19,114 nt of DNA from CAYMLL01 sp964390645 (GTDB lineage Bacteria; Planctomycetota; UBA8108), in assembly GCA_964390645.1 (NCBI GenBank), contig CAYMLL010000137.1, forward strand, positions 1-19,114, read 5' to 3'. The notes beneath the pieces were generated by a model. The model was not told where the DNA came from. It worked only from the letters and a program-made list of their open reading frames with translations, and searched no databases. The translations under genes were made by a program, and so were the position numbers. Shown piece after piece: positions 6,421 to 14,771 of this stretch (its first letter is position 1; each line of letters opens with the position of its first letter).

Positions 6421-6517
6421 TGACTTTCGAGCGAATTCGGGTTGGCGAAGCTACTCGTGCGGGTGAGACTGGAAGGACACGATCCTCCACCAGGCGAGCC
6501 ACGCAGCGAGGGACTCC

Positions 6518-8302
6518 ATGCGCTCAGCGATTCTCACGTTCTCGGTGTTTCACGGTCTTGTCGGACTTGTCGCTCTCGTCGTCCCGGCCTCCACGGTCTC
6601 CGCCAAGGAGGAGTGGGAGGTCATCTTCAGCGAGAATATTACCTCGGAGTACTCGCAGACGCGGCAGGACGCGCTGAAGCAGATCGATACCACGAGCTCG
6701 AAGGGGCTGAAGACGATCTGGGGCTTCCTCGACAAGATGGCCCCGAAGGATCCGCTCCGGTACGACTGGTACGTGCGCGAAGGAGCCTTCGAGGCGCTGA
6801 TGAGCGCGGAGGGCGAGGAGTGTGACGCCGAGTTCCTGCGCCTCCTCAGAGGCAAGAGCTACGAGAACTCGAAGGAGGCGGTCGTCCACTCGGTGATCTG
6901 GAAGATCCGCAAGGCCTTCGAGAAGTCACACGGTGAGAACGACGACGACAAGATCCGCGAGGCGAAGTACTTCCTGCGCAAGAAGCGCGGCGTCGAGTTT
7001 TTCGCGCTCGTCCTGCCGACGGTGAAGGAGCTCGATCCCGAGAAGAAGATGCTCGGCTGGATCCACGCCGCCTTCGCGGACAGGAGCTCGAAGGTGCGGC
7101 TCGCCGCGATCACCGGCATGCTCGCCTATCCGGACAAGAGCAGCGTCGAGATGCTCCTGGACAACCTGAAGAAGATCGAGAAGAGCAAGAAGAAGATGTA
7201 CAAGGAGTGGATCTTCACGCGCTACGGTCTCGAGGTGCTGACGGGGCAGAACTACCGAGACGACGTCCAGAACTGGTTCCGCTGGTGGGAGATTGCCAAG
7301 GGAGACTTCTCCATCGAGGACCGTGTCGACAAGGAGGTCGATGAGGACGGCAAGAGCAAGAAGAGTCGCGGCAAGACCGAGGTCGTCAACACCGGGGGCG
7401 TCGAGGTCACCGTCAACATGAAGATCGCGGGCATCGAGGGCGGCTATCCGCTCCTGGTCCTGCCGCGCGTCGGCTACGAGCCGGACTACTTCCGCCCCTA
7501 TTTTCACGGTGTCGAGAACTTTGCACGTGTCTACTACGTGCAGATGCCACAGCTCGGCGACTTCAAGGGTCTCAGCCGCGACAAGAACACCAACCTCGTG
7601 ATGTACCCGACCGAGGTTCTCGCGAACGCGATCGCCAAGATCATGGAGGACAGCGAGCTCGAGAAGTACGCGGTCCTCGGGCACGGTCCGGCGTCGGCGA
7701 CGCAGGCGATGAGTATCGCGGCGAAGTTCCCGAAGAGCGTCTCCCATCTCGTGCTGATCAACCCGGCCTCTTCGGGAGACCGCTACCGCGATCGCCTCGA
7801 CAGCGTCAAGCGCGAGGGCCGTCGCAGAAAGTCGCCCGAGCTCGTCAACGCCGTCGACAACCTCCTGATCGATCAGAGCGGCAAGCCTACTTACGAGCCC
7901 GCGGACGCGGCCGAGTCCGGCGGACTCGGTCGTGCGCTCGGCAACGTCTCGTTCGCGGATCCGTCGAGTGCGGAGATCGGCGCCCTGGAGTTCTTCTATC
8001 GCCTCATGGGCGGCCAGAAGACCATGAACGACAGGACGTGGTCCGTGTCGAAGCTCTTCAAGAACAAGGCGCCGAGACGATTGCCGGTGATGATCGTGCA
8101 GGGAGAGCGGGACCCGTGGACGCCGGTCGGTGACATGGGGCGTGTCGCGAGCTTCTTCAAGGGCGCCTACGTCTCGAAGTTCAAGACCCACTGCAAGCAC
8201 ATGTTCATCTTCGAGCCCTACCGTTTCACCCGGGAGCTCGAGAGCTGGTTCAAGAAGAAGGGTGTCAAGATGCCCTCGAAGAAGAGGTCGAGGAGCCGGT
8301 AG
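6518..8302 (+). CDS. Secreted HEAT-repeat plus alpha/beta-hydrolase-like protein, nucleophile missing
   Basis: The 594-aa protein begins with a signal peptide (residues 1-29, ending ASTVSA). Residues 30-270 are helical and HEAT-like, including KVRLAAITGMLAYPD and a WFRWWEIAKGDF motif that I associate with planctomycete HEAT proteins. A lysine-rich linker near 275-295 leads to a C-terminal alpha/beta-hydrolase fold. There the nucleophile elbow reads LGHGPAS: the serine expected in GHSxG is Gly390, while the acid Asp532 (QGERDPWTP) and base His561 (CKHMFIFE) remain. It may therefore bind rather than hydrolyse, or use another residue. A GAGGGA ribosome site precedes the ATG. The tail is Lys/Arg-rich. 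No partner gene is evident; it is transcribed alone, convergent with the fusion gene. Confidence 0.78.
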   Translation: MRSAILTFSVFHGLVGLVALVVPASTVSAKEEWEVIFSENITSEYSQTRQDALKQIDTTSSKGLKTIWGFLDKMAPKDPLRYDWYVREGAFEALMSAEGEECDAEFLRLLRGKSYENSKEAVVHSVIWKIRKAFEKSHGENDDDKIREAKYFLRKKRGVEFFALVLPTVKELDPEKKMLGWIHAAFADRSSKVRLAAITGMLAYPDKSSVEMLLDNLKKIEKSKKKMYKEWIFTRYGLEVLTGQNYRDDVQNWFRWWEIAKGDFSIEDRVDKEVDEDGKSKKSRGKTEVVNTGGVEVTVNMKIAGIEGGYPLLVLPRVGYEPDYFRPYFHGVENFARVYYVQMPQLGDFKGLSRDKNTNLVMYPTEVLANAIAKIMEDSELEKYAVLGHGPASATQAMSIAAKFPKSVSHLVLINPASSGDRYRDRLDSVKREGRRRKSPELVNAVDNLLIDQSGKPTYEPADAAESGGLGRALGNVSFADPSSAEIGALEFFYRLMGGQKTMNDRTWSVSKLFKNKAPRRLPVMIVQGERDPWTPVGDMGRVASFFKGAYVSKFKTHCKHMFIFEPYRFTRELESWFKKKGVKMPSKKRSRSR

Positions 8303-8326
8303 GAGTTCTGCGGCAGGAGCCGACCG

Positions 8327-8342
8327 CGGGGTGCGCGCCCCG
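8327..8342. terminator. GC-rich hairpin between convergent genes
   Basis: CGGGG (8327-8331) pairs with CCCCG (8338-8342) in the 70-bp gap between two converging genes. There is no T-run on either strand, so termination is suggested mainly by position. Confidence 0.3.
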
Positions 8343-8372
8343 TCGTCGCGGATCGCGTCTCGAAACAGCCTC

Positions 8373-10819
8373 TCAGAGCTCTGCGAGTGACGCCGCCAGG
8401 CTCTCCAGAAGGGTGTCGGCGTCCCGGGTCGAGAAGGGCATCGGCGGCCGGATCTTCACGACGTTGTGGGCGGGGCCATCGGTGCCCAGGAGCACGCCAC
8501 GGTCGCGCATGCGGTCGGCGATGAAGGATGCCTCCCGCGCCGCGGGCTCGAGCGTCTCGCGGTCGCGGACGAGCTCGACGCCGACGAAGAGCCCACGGCC
8601 GCGAACGTCGCCGATGATCTCGAATCGCTCCTTCAGCTTCTCGAGCCCGTCCAGGAGATGTGTACCGACGTCCTTCGCGTGAGCCTGCAGCCCTTCCTGC
8701 TCGATGACGTCGAGCACTGCCGTTCCGACGGCGCACGAGACCGTGTTGCCGCCGAAGGTGCTGAAGAACTCCATGCCGGTGTCGAAGGCATCGGCGATGT
8801 CCGGTGTGGTCACGAGCGCGGCGATCGGGTGACCGTTGCCGATCGGCTTGCCGAGGACGACCATGTCTGGCACCACGTCCTGGAGCTCGAAACCGTAGAA
8901 CGCATCGCCGACGCGTCCGTAGGCGGTCTGCACGTCGTCGGCGATGCACACGCCACCGGCTGCGCGTACCTTCTCGTAGACCGCGGCGAGGTAGCCGTCG
9001 GGGAAGAAGATCTGCCCGCCGACGCTCGGGCAGGACTCGGCCATGTAGCCGCAGAGGCCGCGGCCGCCGGCGCTCAGTCGTTCGATGATGGCGTCGAGCT
9101 CGTCGGCGTAGGCACGTCCCGCCGTGGCGGGATCGCGGTGCTTGCCGCGGTAGACGTCGGCGACCGGCGCCGTGTGCACCCACTCCGGAGCTCCGAGCCC
9201 GCCGGGGCCGTCGTGCTTGTAGGGGCTGATGTCGATCAGCGTCGTCGTGTTCCCGTGATACGCTCCCTCCAGGACGATGAGGTCCTTCCGTCCCGTCGAG
9301 GCCCGAGCGAGCCGCAGCGCGAGCTCGTTTGCCTCGCTCGCCGAGCTGAGAAAGAAGCAGACACTCAGCCGGTCGGGCATCGTCGCGCTCAGCCGCTCGG
9401 CGTAGTCGGTCAGCCGATCGCTGAGGTACCGCGTGTTCGTGTTCAGCAGCTCCTGCTGGCGGCGAGCCGCCTCGGCGACGACGGGATGGCAGTGGCCGAC
9501 GTGAGGGACGTTGTTGTACGCGTCGATGTAGCAGCGTCCCGCGTCGTCGTGGAGGTACTGCTTCCAGCCCCGGACGATCTTTACCGGGTGGCGATAGCCG
9601 ACGCTCAGGCTGCGCCCGACCATCTTCCGGCGTGCGGCGAGTGTCTCGTCGCTGGACGGCGCGTTTGCCGGGAACAGCTCCGCGGGAATCCCGAGGATGC
9701 GATTCGGGTCCGGTGAGAGCGCCGACCAGAGCTCACGGTTCGATGCGTGCACGACGCCGGGGAAGTCGTCGTCGAGACCGAGCAGGTCGAGGATGACCTG
9801 GAAGTGTAGATGCGGCGTCCAGCCACCGTTTTCCCCGACGTCGCCGATCCAGCCGATGGTGTCTCCTGCGGCCACCGGCCGGCCGACGGCCAGCAGCTCG
9901 TCGGTCTTCCTCGCGAGGTGTCCGTGGAGCGTGAAGAACTCATCGCCGTCGTCGGTGCCGTGACGCAGGATCACGACCGTGCCGTCGTCCTGTTTCCTCG
10001 TGGGATCGCCGATGGAGTGGACGACGCCGTCGAGCGGGGCGCGGACCGTGGTTCCGGGGCGCGCGAAGAGGTCCATCCCCAGGTGCAATGTGCGACGATC
10101 GAGTTGCCAGCCGTCGCCTCCCGCGGAGGTTCTCGACGTGTCGAAAAGGCGCGGCTCGAGGTAGCGTCCGACGCCGATCGTCGCTCCGGTCGCCGAGAGC
10201 TCGTGGAAGACGAGCCGGGTCAGCGACGGCTCGTCGAGGTGGCTCACTTCGCCGCCGAGCAGGCCGCTGTCGACGCCGAGGTCGAGCACGCGCAGGCGGT
10301 CCTCCACGCGGTCGACGTCGATCGGAAAGACGAAGTTGTCGCAGCGCTCGTCGAGCCACCCGCACACCGCGTCGTGTCGCGGTACCGCGGCGGCGCCGCA
10401 GGCCGCACGGAACGTCGCCGTCGCGAATCCGTCCGGAACGCGCGTCAGCCGGGGCAGTAGCTCCCGGATCGCGTCCTGGCTCACGGTGAGGTACGGATCG
10501 CCGGGCCGGGAGGTACGCTGCACCTCCGCCATGACGGCGCTGACGCACAGCCGCATGCAGGCCAGGCCGTGGATCGCCGCGATCTCGTCGTCCGCGAGCG
10601 GTCGTTGCGAGTGGTAGCCCCGTACGATGTCCGCGGCCGCCGCGAGCAGGTCCGACTGACCGAGCATCCCGTAGGCGACCGCGATGGCGAGATCGCCGAC
10701 CGTCCACGAGTGGACGGCGTCGCCGAAGTCGATCAGGCCGACGACACCCGTCGTCCGCTCTCCCGGCTCGCCCGGTCGAACCACCACCTTGCCCTCGTTA
10801 CCCTCGTTGTGGATCAACC
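8373..10819 (-). CDS. Kinase-M23-phospholyase fusion, C-terminal part (3' fragment before gap)
   Basis: This is the larger part of one gene of about 1,017 codons cut by the scaffold gap. Numbering for the joined protein: the end of the choline-kinase/APH domain with IDFGD (Asp233), then a linker. An M23 metallopeptidase domain (about 440-545) follows with zinc ligands His448 and Asp452 (HLGMD) and His539/His541 (HLHF). A class III PLP aminotransferase fold (about 575-1017) has VQTAYGRVGDAFYGF and Lys860 in LGKPIGNGHPIAALV. The aminotransferase part closely resembles the AGXT2L ammonia-phospholyases, which break down phosphoethanolamine or 5-phosphohydroxylysine. With the kinase it would phosphorylate a hydroxy-amine and then eliminate phosphate and ammonia; the exact substrate is unknown. 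The M23 role is unclear. No signal peptide is present. Confidence 0.85.
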
Positions 10820-10946
10820 NNNNNNNNNNCCCCGGTGGGGCGGGGGGCGCCTACGCCCCCCCGCCCCCCCACCCCGGGGGGGGCCTCTCCGGGCTCGCCG
10901 GGTCGAACGACGACGTTGCCGTCGTTCGCGTCGTTGTGGATCACGC
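10759..10946. repeat. Duplicated contig ends flanking the gap
   Basis: The 61 bases at 10759-10819 and the 61 bases at 10886-10946 align without indels and match at 50 positions. Nine of the 11 differences are C on the left versus G on the right. Both copies encode the same kinase motif (right VIHNDANDGNVVVRPGEPGE, left LIHNEGNEGKVVVRPGEPGE). Only the right copy keeps the HxDxxxxN catalytic motif. This is best explained as one stretch assembled twice, with errors near the left contig's end. Confidence 0.8.
10820..10829. other. Scaffold gap (10 N)
   Basis: Ten N characters interrupt the fusion gene. Bases 10830-10885 immediately to the right are almost pure C/G runs, form an imperfect palindrome, and translate to low-complexity sequence that does not fit the protein; they look like poor-quality contig-end sequence. 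The round number of N means the gap size is nominal. Confidence 0.97.
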
Positions 10947-11553
10947 TTCGCGGCAGACGATCGAGGAGCGGCGCCGTGTGCGCCTCGAACCGCTCCACGA
11001 GGTCCTCGATGAGCCGGCGTTGCCGGCCGTCGGGGAGCCGATCGAGGTCCGCCGCGACGACCCGTGAGGCCTTCGCGAGATCCCAGTGGAAGTCGCGGTG
11101 CAGCGCCGTGTGGTCGAAGTCCGCGAGGGCGGCATCCACCTGGCCGACGCGTCGCCCCAGGTCCTGGAGGAGCTCCGGGCGTCGGCAACGCACGCTGGCC
11201 AGCGTGTCGCCCTCGAGAAACGTCACGAGCCGGAGCAGGTGCGAGCGGCCGTCGGCGTCCTCCGCTTCGGTGATACGCCGGCCGTCGACCGCGGCGATGG
11301 CCTCGGGGCAGAGGTCGAAGCGTCGGTGGACGTGCCGCATCATCGCGTCCTGCGCCTCGAGGAAGCGGCGATCTTCCGCCGCGCTCGAGATCTTCAGCAC
11401 GAAGCGCTCGCCGCCCGGGTTGGCAAGGAGAAAGTTCTGGTCCCGCTCTCCGGGCAGCAGCTCTTGACTCTCGAGCTCGAGCCCCCAAAGAGCCCGTGCG
11501 AGCTCGACGGCTTCCTCGGCCGAGAAGCGGGGTGTGAAATCGAGCAGCGTCAT
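10830..11553 (-). CDS. Kinase-M23-phospholyase fusion, N-terminal kinase part (5' fragment after gap)
   Basis: This is the 5' end of the fusion gene continued at 8373-10819. It opens MTLLDFTPRFSAEEAVEL and contains a choline-kinase/APH fold: the ATP-site lysine region ERFVLKIS, a central RLVTFLEGDTL, and the catalytic loop HNDANDGN with Asp208 and Asn213. It resembles the hydroxylysine-kinase (AGPHD1/HYKK) branch, from memory. The last 18 or so codons before the gap are low-complexity and unreliable. The two fragments are in different frames only because the gap length is arbitrary; removing the duplicated end gives one continuous protein. It follows the metallopeptidase gene by 60 bp on the same strand, so the two may share a transcript. 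Confidence 0.85.
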
Positions 11554-11613
11554 CGGGCAAGGACAGACGTCGGGGACGCGATTCGTCGAGGAGCCGGCGT
11601 TCGAGTGAGCTCT

Positions 11614-12507
11614 CTACTTCCGCCCCTTCGGAATCACCACCTTCTGCGTGAAGCTCTTGAAGTGCGCGGCGATCTTCTTCAGACCCTTGCGCTTCTTGCC
11701 GACGAGCTTCTCGAGAGCCTTCTCGGCGTCCTTCGTCTTCTGCAGCTCCTTCATGAACGCCTTGGGGCCTTTGCCCTTGGTCGTCTGCATGAAGTAGTAG
11801 ACGAGCGCGAAGGACTGGTGGTAGTAGAGGTCCTCCTTCTCGCGGTCGTGGAACTCCTCGTAGGTCGCGTCGATAAGCTTGTCGATGGGGAGCGCCTGGC
11901 GCGTGCGTATCTTCGCCTGCACCATGCGGATCTTCGAGACCCGGATCTTCTTCGAGTTGAGCTTCTTCTGGCGCGTGTGCTCGTCACGTTGCATGCCCTC
12001 GTAGTAGGTCGCCATGCCTTCGTTGAACCACGTCGGGATGGAAGCCTCGTGAGACATGAACGCGTCGATGTACTGGTGGAAGGCCTCGTGGTAGGCCGTC
12101 GGAACGAGGCTGTAGAACTCCTTCTGCAGCAGCACGAGCGTGCGGTTCCGCGGGCTGTAGAAGCCGGGGTGGCGCAGGTCGCCGCCGACCTGGTTGAACG
12201 TGTTCTGGTTGTCGAGAATCTGCGCCTGGAAGCGGCCCTTGATCTTGAAGGGGAAGAGCTTCCGGTACTCGACGAGGATGTCCTCCAGCTCCTTGCCGAC
12301 CCGCGCGATCGTCTCGCGCGGGATGCCCTTCTCGTAGCTGATGACGTAGTTCTTCGTCTCCAGCTTCTCCCACTCGAGCTTGATCTTCGCCTTGCCGCCG
12401 CGGCCGATCACCTCCTGGGCGAGGGCGGGTGACCATCCGAAGAGGATCGCAGCGCTGGCGAGGAGGAGCAGCCAGCTCCGGGATCGTGTACTGTCGCCAG
12501 TCGTCAT
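11614..12507 (-). CDS. Secreted HExxH zinc metallopeptidase-like protein (DUF1570-like)
   Basis: The 297-aa product starts with a signal peptide whose hydrophobic core is SWLLLLASAAILFGWSPALA, probably cut before Gln31. Mature residues contain YHEAFHQYI, the zinc-protease HExxH motif (His140, Glu141, His144), followed 19 residues later by NEGMATYYEG, where Glu163 would be the third zinc ligand, as in gluzincin-type enzymes. The layout resembles the DUF1570 family common in Planctomycetota. The C-terminal third is highly Lys-rich (GKKRKGLKKIAAHFKSF). I chose ATG 12507 because it places the signal peptide normally and AAGGA lies about 10 bases upstream; the ATG-like frame extends to 12537. Substrate unknown. 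It lies between an MFS gene and the fusion gene. Confidence 0.8.
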   Translation of the reverse strand: MTTGDSTRSRSWLLLLASAAILFGWSPALAQEVIGRGGKAKIKLEWEKLETKNYVISYEKGIPRETIARVGKELEDILVEYRKLFPFKIKGRFQAQILDNQNTFNQVGGDLRHPGFYSPRNRTLVLLQKEFYSLVPTAYHEAFHQYIDAFMSHEASIPTWFNEGMATYYEGMQRDEHTRQKKLNSKKIRVSKIRMVQAKIRTRQALPIDKLIDATYEEFHDREKEDLYYHQSFALVYYFMQTTKGKGPKAFMKELQKTKDAEKALEKLVGKKRKGLKKIAAHFKSFTQKVVIPKGRK

Positions 12508-12662
12508 GATGCTTGTCCTTCGCACTGGGGTTGGCACCGTGCCATTCTAACGTCTCGAGTCGCGGTTTCTCACCGCTCTTCTGCCACCTTGTCGACGAGC
12601 CTTGCGGTCCTTCGACGAGAGGTCGGGCGGCCTCGAGACCATCGGCGAGGGGCGGCAGGAGC

Positions 12663-13886
12663 TCACGATCGCACCGGCGGCTCGCCACGGCTCTCCCTGA
12701 GCATGCCGATCGCCGTGAGAATCAGGACCGCCGCGCCGATCCAGAATATGGGTCGGGAGTCGCTGCCGAAGGCCGTCTTGAGCCAGACGGCGACGAAGGG
12801 CGCCACGCTCCACCGCAGACCCGTCAGCACCGTGTGGATTCCGGTGTACACCGGCTCCTTGCGCGAGTCCCTCGCGAACCACAGAGGGCCGAGCATCCAG
12901 AGAAGCGTGCCGCCGCCCATCGCGACGCCGCGGCAGATGCGTCCGACGTAGACCCAGCCGATCGTCGGCGCCACCGCGAGCACGATGAAGTCGATCGACA
13001 GGACCAGGTTGAGGATGCCCCGCATGCGGTAGGGGTCGGTGCGGTCGAGTCGCTTGCCCCACGTCGCCATCGACAGCGCCATCAGGAGGTGGACGAGGAT
13101 GACGTTGATCATCGCCAGGTCGAAGTAGTTCGCGTCCAGCTGTTCGACCGCGTGGATCTGCGTCAAGGGGACCGACATGATGTTCGCGAAGCCGAAGACG
13201 AAGAAGAAGATCTCGTAGCGACGGAAGGAGCGATCCGTACGCCAGACCTCGACGAACTCCCTGAAGGTCCCGTAGATCGACTTTCGGTCCGGGGTGTCGC
13301 TCGGCGTCGTCACCTCCGGCATTCTCCGGTACACCGCACATCCCAGGAGCCCGAGCACGCCGAGTCCCGGGATCACCCAGCCCACCATCTCGTCGGCGGG
13401 TACGGGGCACGGACCGAGCAACGCGACGAGCTCCTCGGTGTCGACGTTCCAGTCCAGGAGGACCGCGATGACGAACGCGAAGGTCGTCGTCAGGCAGAGC
13501 TTGATCCGATTCAGCCTGCCGACGAGGTTGCCGCGTCGGGCGGTCGGGAAGTTCGTCCCGTAGACGAGGATGCGCGCGGGAATCGCCATCGCGTGTCCGA
13601 CGCGCGACGCGGCGTGCAGGAGGACGAAGGCGAGGGCGAAGGACGGCCTCAGGAAGAAGATCGGCACCAGGGCGAGATTCGAGCCGAGATGCAGCCAGAA
13701 CGCGAGTCGCACGCGCGACTGACGCGCGGCGAGGTGGCTGGTGAAGAACGACAGCAGCAGGCCGAGGCTCTGTCCGCTCGTCAGCAGCGCGATTTGCAGG
13801 TCGCTCGCGTCGTAGGCCTTCTTGGCCAGAGCCGGACCCATGTCGAGGACCGCGAAGGACCCGGACCACAGCAACCCCGCCAGCAC
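12663..13886 (-). CDS. MFS transporter
   Basis: This 407-aa integral membrane protein has about ten to twelve hydrophobic helices with the two-halves layout of the major facilitator superfamily, including a charged central loop around RMPEVTTPSDTPDRKSIYGTF. Loop residues such as LAARQSRVRLAF resemble the short basic loops between helices 2 and 3. The substrate cannot be read from sequence. The start is doubtful: the only standard start in this frame is GTG 13886, with no ribosome site, yet the codons upstream (ENIAGSTLTRRTFRTE) look like a genuine cytosolic N-terminus with no stop for some distance. A rare start codon or a small sequencing error is possible. It heads the leftward group with the metallopeptidase and the fusion gene. 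Confidence 0.8.
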   Translation of the reverse strand: MLAGLLWSGSFAVLDMGPALAKKAYDASDLQIALLTSGQSLGLLLSFFTSHLAARQSRVRLAFWLHLGSNLALVPIFFLRPSFALAFVLLHAASRVGHAMAIPARILVYGTNFPTARRGNLVGRLNRIKLCLTTTFAFVIAVLLDWNVDTEELVALLGPCPVPADEMVGWVIPGLGVLGLLGCAVYRRMPEVTTPSDTPDRKSIYGTFREFVEVWRTDRSFRRYEIFFFVFGFANIMSVPLTQIHAVEQLDANYFDLAMINVILVHLLMALSMATWGKRLDRTDPYRMRGILNLVLSIDFIVLAVAPTIGWVYVGRICRGVAMGGGTLLWMLGPLWFARDSRKEPVYTGIHTVLTGLRWSVAPFVAVWLKTAFGSDSRPIFWIGAAVLILTAIGMLRESRGEPPVRS

Positions 13887-13980
13887 CTCGGTGCGAAAGG
13901 TCCGGCGGGTCAGCGTGCTTCCGGCGATGTTCTCGTCGGACTCGGTGGTGCGGACAGAGATTTCGAGCTCTCCGGGAGGC

Positions 13981-13995
13981 GCGGCAAATTGCCGC
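13981..13995. promoter_or_regulatory. Palindrome between divergent MFS and FUN14-like genes
   Basis: GCGGCAAATTGCCGC is a perfect 15-bp palindrome around one central A, 50 bases before the FUN14-like start and about 95 before the MFS GTG. Its placement between two divergent genes suits an operator, but no regulator is known. Confidence 0.4.
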
Positions 13996-14044
13996 AGCGA
14001 GGCGCCGGGCTGCAGGGTGGCGTCGGACCGAGTAGGATACCCTC

Positions 14045-14722
14045 GTGAGCGAGAAAAGCATCCCCGCCAGGCTCCGAGCTGCCTTCGGCGAGCAGCCGTC
14101 GTGGAAACGTCGGCTCCACGTTATCGCAGGCGTCGTCCTCATGCTCGGGCTCGCCATGCGGGGCGTCGCGATGGTCACCCCAGGCGGCGCGCAGGGCTCG
14201 GTCGCCGACTCCGGGGTCGGTCTCGACGCCCTCGAGAAGACGTCGGCCGAGGTGGTCGGGACCGGCGCCCTTCCGCGCACCGGCCTGTTGCCGGGAGCCG
14301 AGCCCCGCTTTCCGCCGAGGACACCGGACGGCAGAAGCGACCCGCCTTCCCGGGGCGGTGAAGGCGGTGCGGGATCGACACCCGTGGGCGATTCCGGGGA
14401 GGCGCCGCCCTTTCTCGACGAGTGGTCGCCGACGCTCGTCAAGGGGGGGGTGAGCTTCTTCGTCGCGTTCTGGATCGGCTTCTTGATCCGCGTCTTCGCG
14501 ACGGTCTGCGGTCTCTTCGTCGGGCTCTTCGGCCTCGGCTTGCTGGGGCTCCAGCAGCTGGGCTGGTTGACCGTCGAGTGGTCCGTCGCGCAGGCTCATC
14601 TCGGTGCTCTTCCCGACCTCATCGCTGCTCAGTTCGGCGGCTTCAAGAGCTTCCTCCAGGGCAGCCTCCCGTCCGCCGCGATGGCGGGGCTGGGGCTCTT
14701 CGCGGGGCTCAAGAAGAAGTAG
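14045..14722 (+). CDS. FUN14-like membrane protein
   Basis: The 225-aa protein has an N-terminal hydrophobic segment (about 25-45), then a 75-residue Gly/Pro/Ser/Asp-rich, probably disordered stretch, then a C-terminal membrane domain (about 131-222). The latter, GGVSFFVAFWIGFLIRVFATVCGLFVG...LGLLGLQQLGWL and GLGLFAGLKKK, resembles bacterial FUN14-domain proteins, relatives of the mitochondrial FUNDC1. The function of the bacterial members is not known. The start is GTG 14045 with TAGGA 7 bases upstream. It lies directly upstream of the ATP synthase promoter on the same strand, which may be only coincidence. Family assignment is from memory of the pattern and is moderate. Confidence 0.55.
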   Translation: MSEKSIPARLRAAFGEQPSWKRRLHVIAGVVLMLGLAMRGVAMVTPGGAQGSVADSGVGLDALEKTSAEVVGTGALPRTGLLPGAEPRFPPRTPDGRSDPPSRGGEGGAGSTPVGDSGEAPPFLDEWSPTLVKGGVSFFVAFWIGFLIRVFATVCGLFVGLFGLGLLGLQQLGWLTVEWSVAQAHLGALPDLIAAQFGGFKSFLQGSLPSAAMAGLGLFAGLKKK

Positions 14723-14732
14723 TGTTCCCAGG

Positions 14733-14761
14733 TTGACATTACCGGACGCGTGATTTACATT
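14733..14761 (+). promoter_or_regulatory. ATP synthase operon promoter
   Basis: A perfect -35 hexamer TTGACA (14733-14738), a 17-bp spacer and a -10 element TACATT (14756-14761) make a strong sigma70-type promoter. Transcription should begin near 14768, within a few bases of the first reading frame (TTG at 14772). It starts 10 bp after the FUN14-like stop codon. Confidence 0.8.
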
Positions 14762-14771
14762 CCGCGCTTCA

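Noticed and set aside
10830..10885. Strong C/G palindrome to the right of the gap as a biological hairpin
   Set aside because: The run of G and C does not fit the reading frame and sits between duplicated contig ends; sequencing artefact is the simpler reading.
11086..12432. 448-codon + frame over the kinase and metallopeptidase genes
   Set aside because: Leu/Val/Glu-rich shadow; the minus strand has the HExxH motif, signal peptide and kinase loop.
12513..14442. Long overlapping frames (511 codons on +, 631 on -) over the MFS gene
   Set aside because: Both are charged low-complexity translations of the MFS region; the MFS frame alone gives membrane helices.
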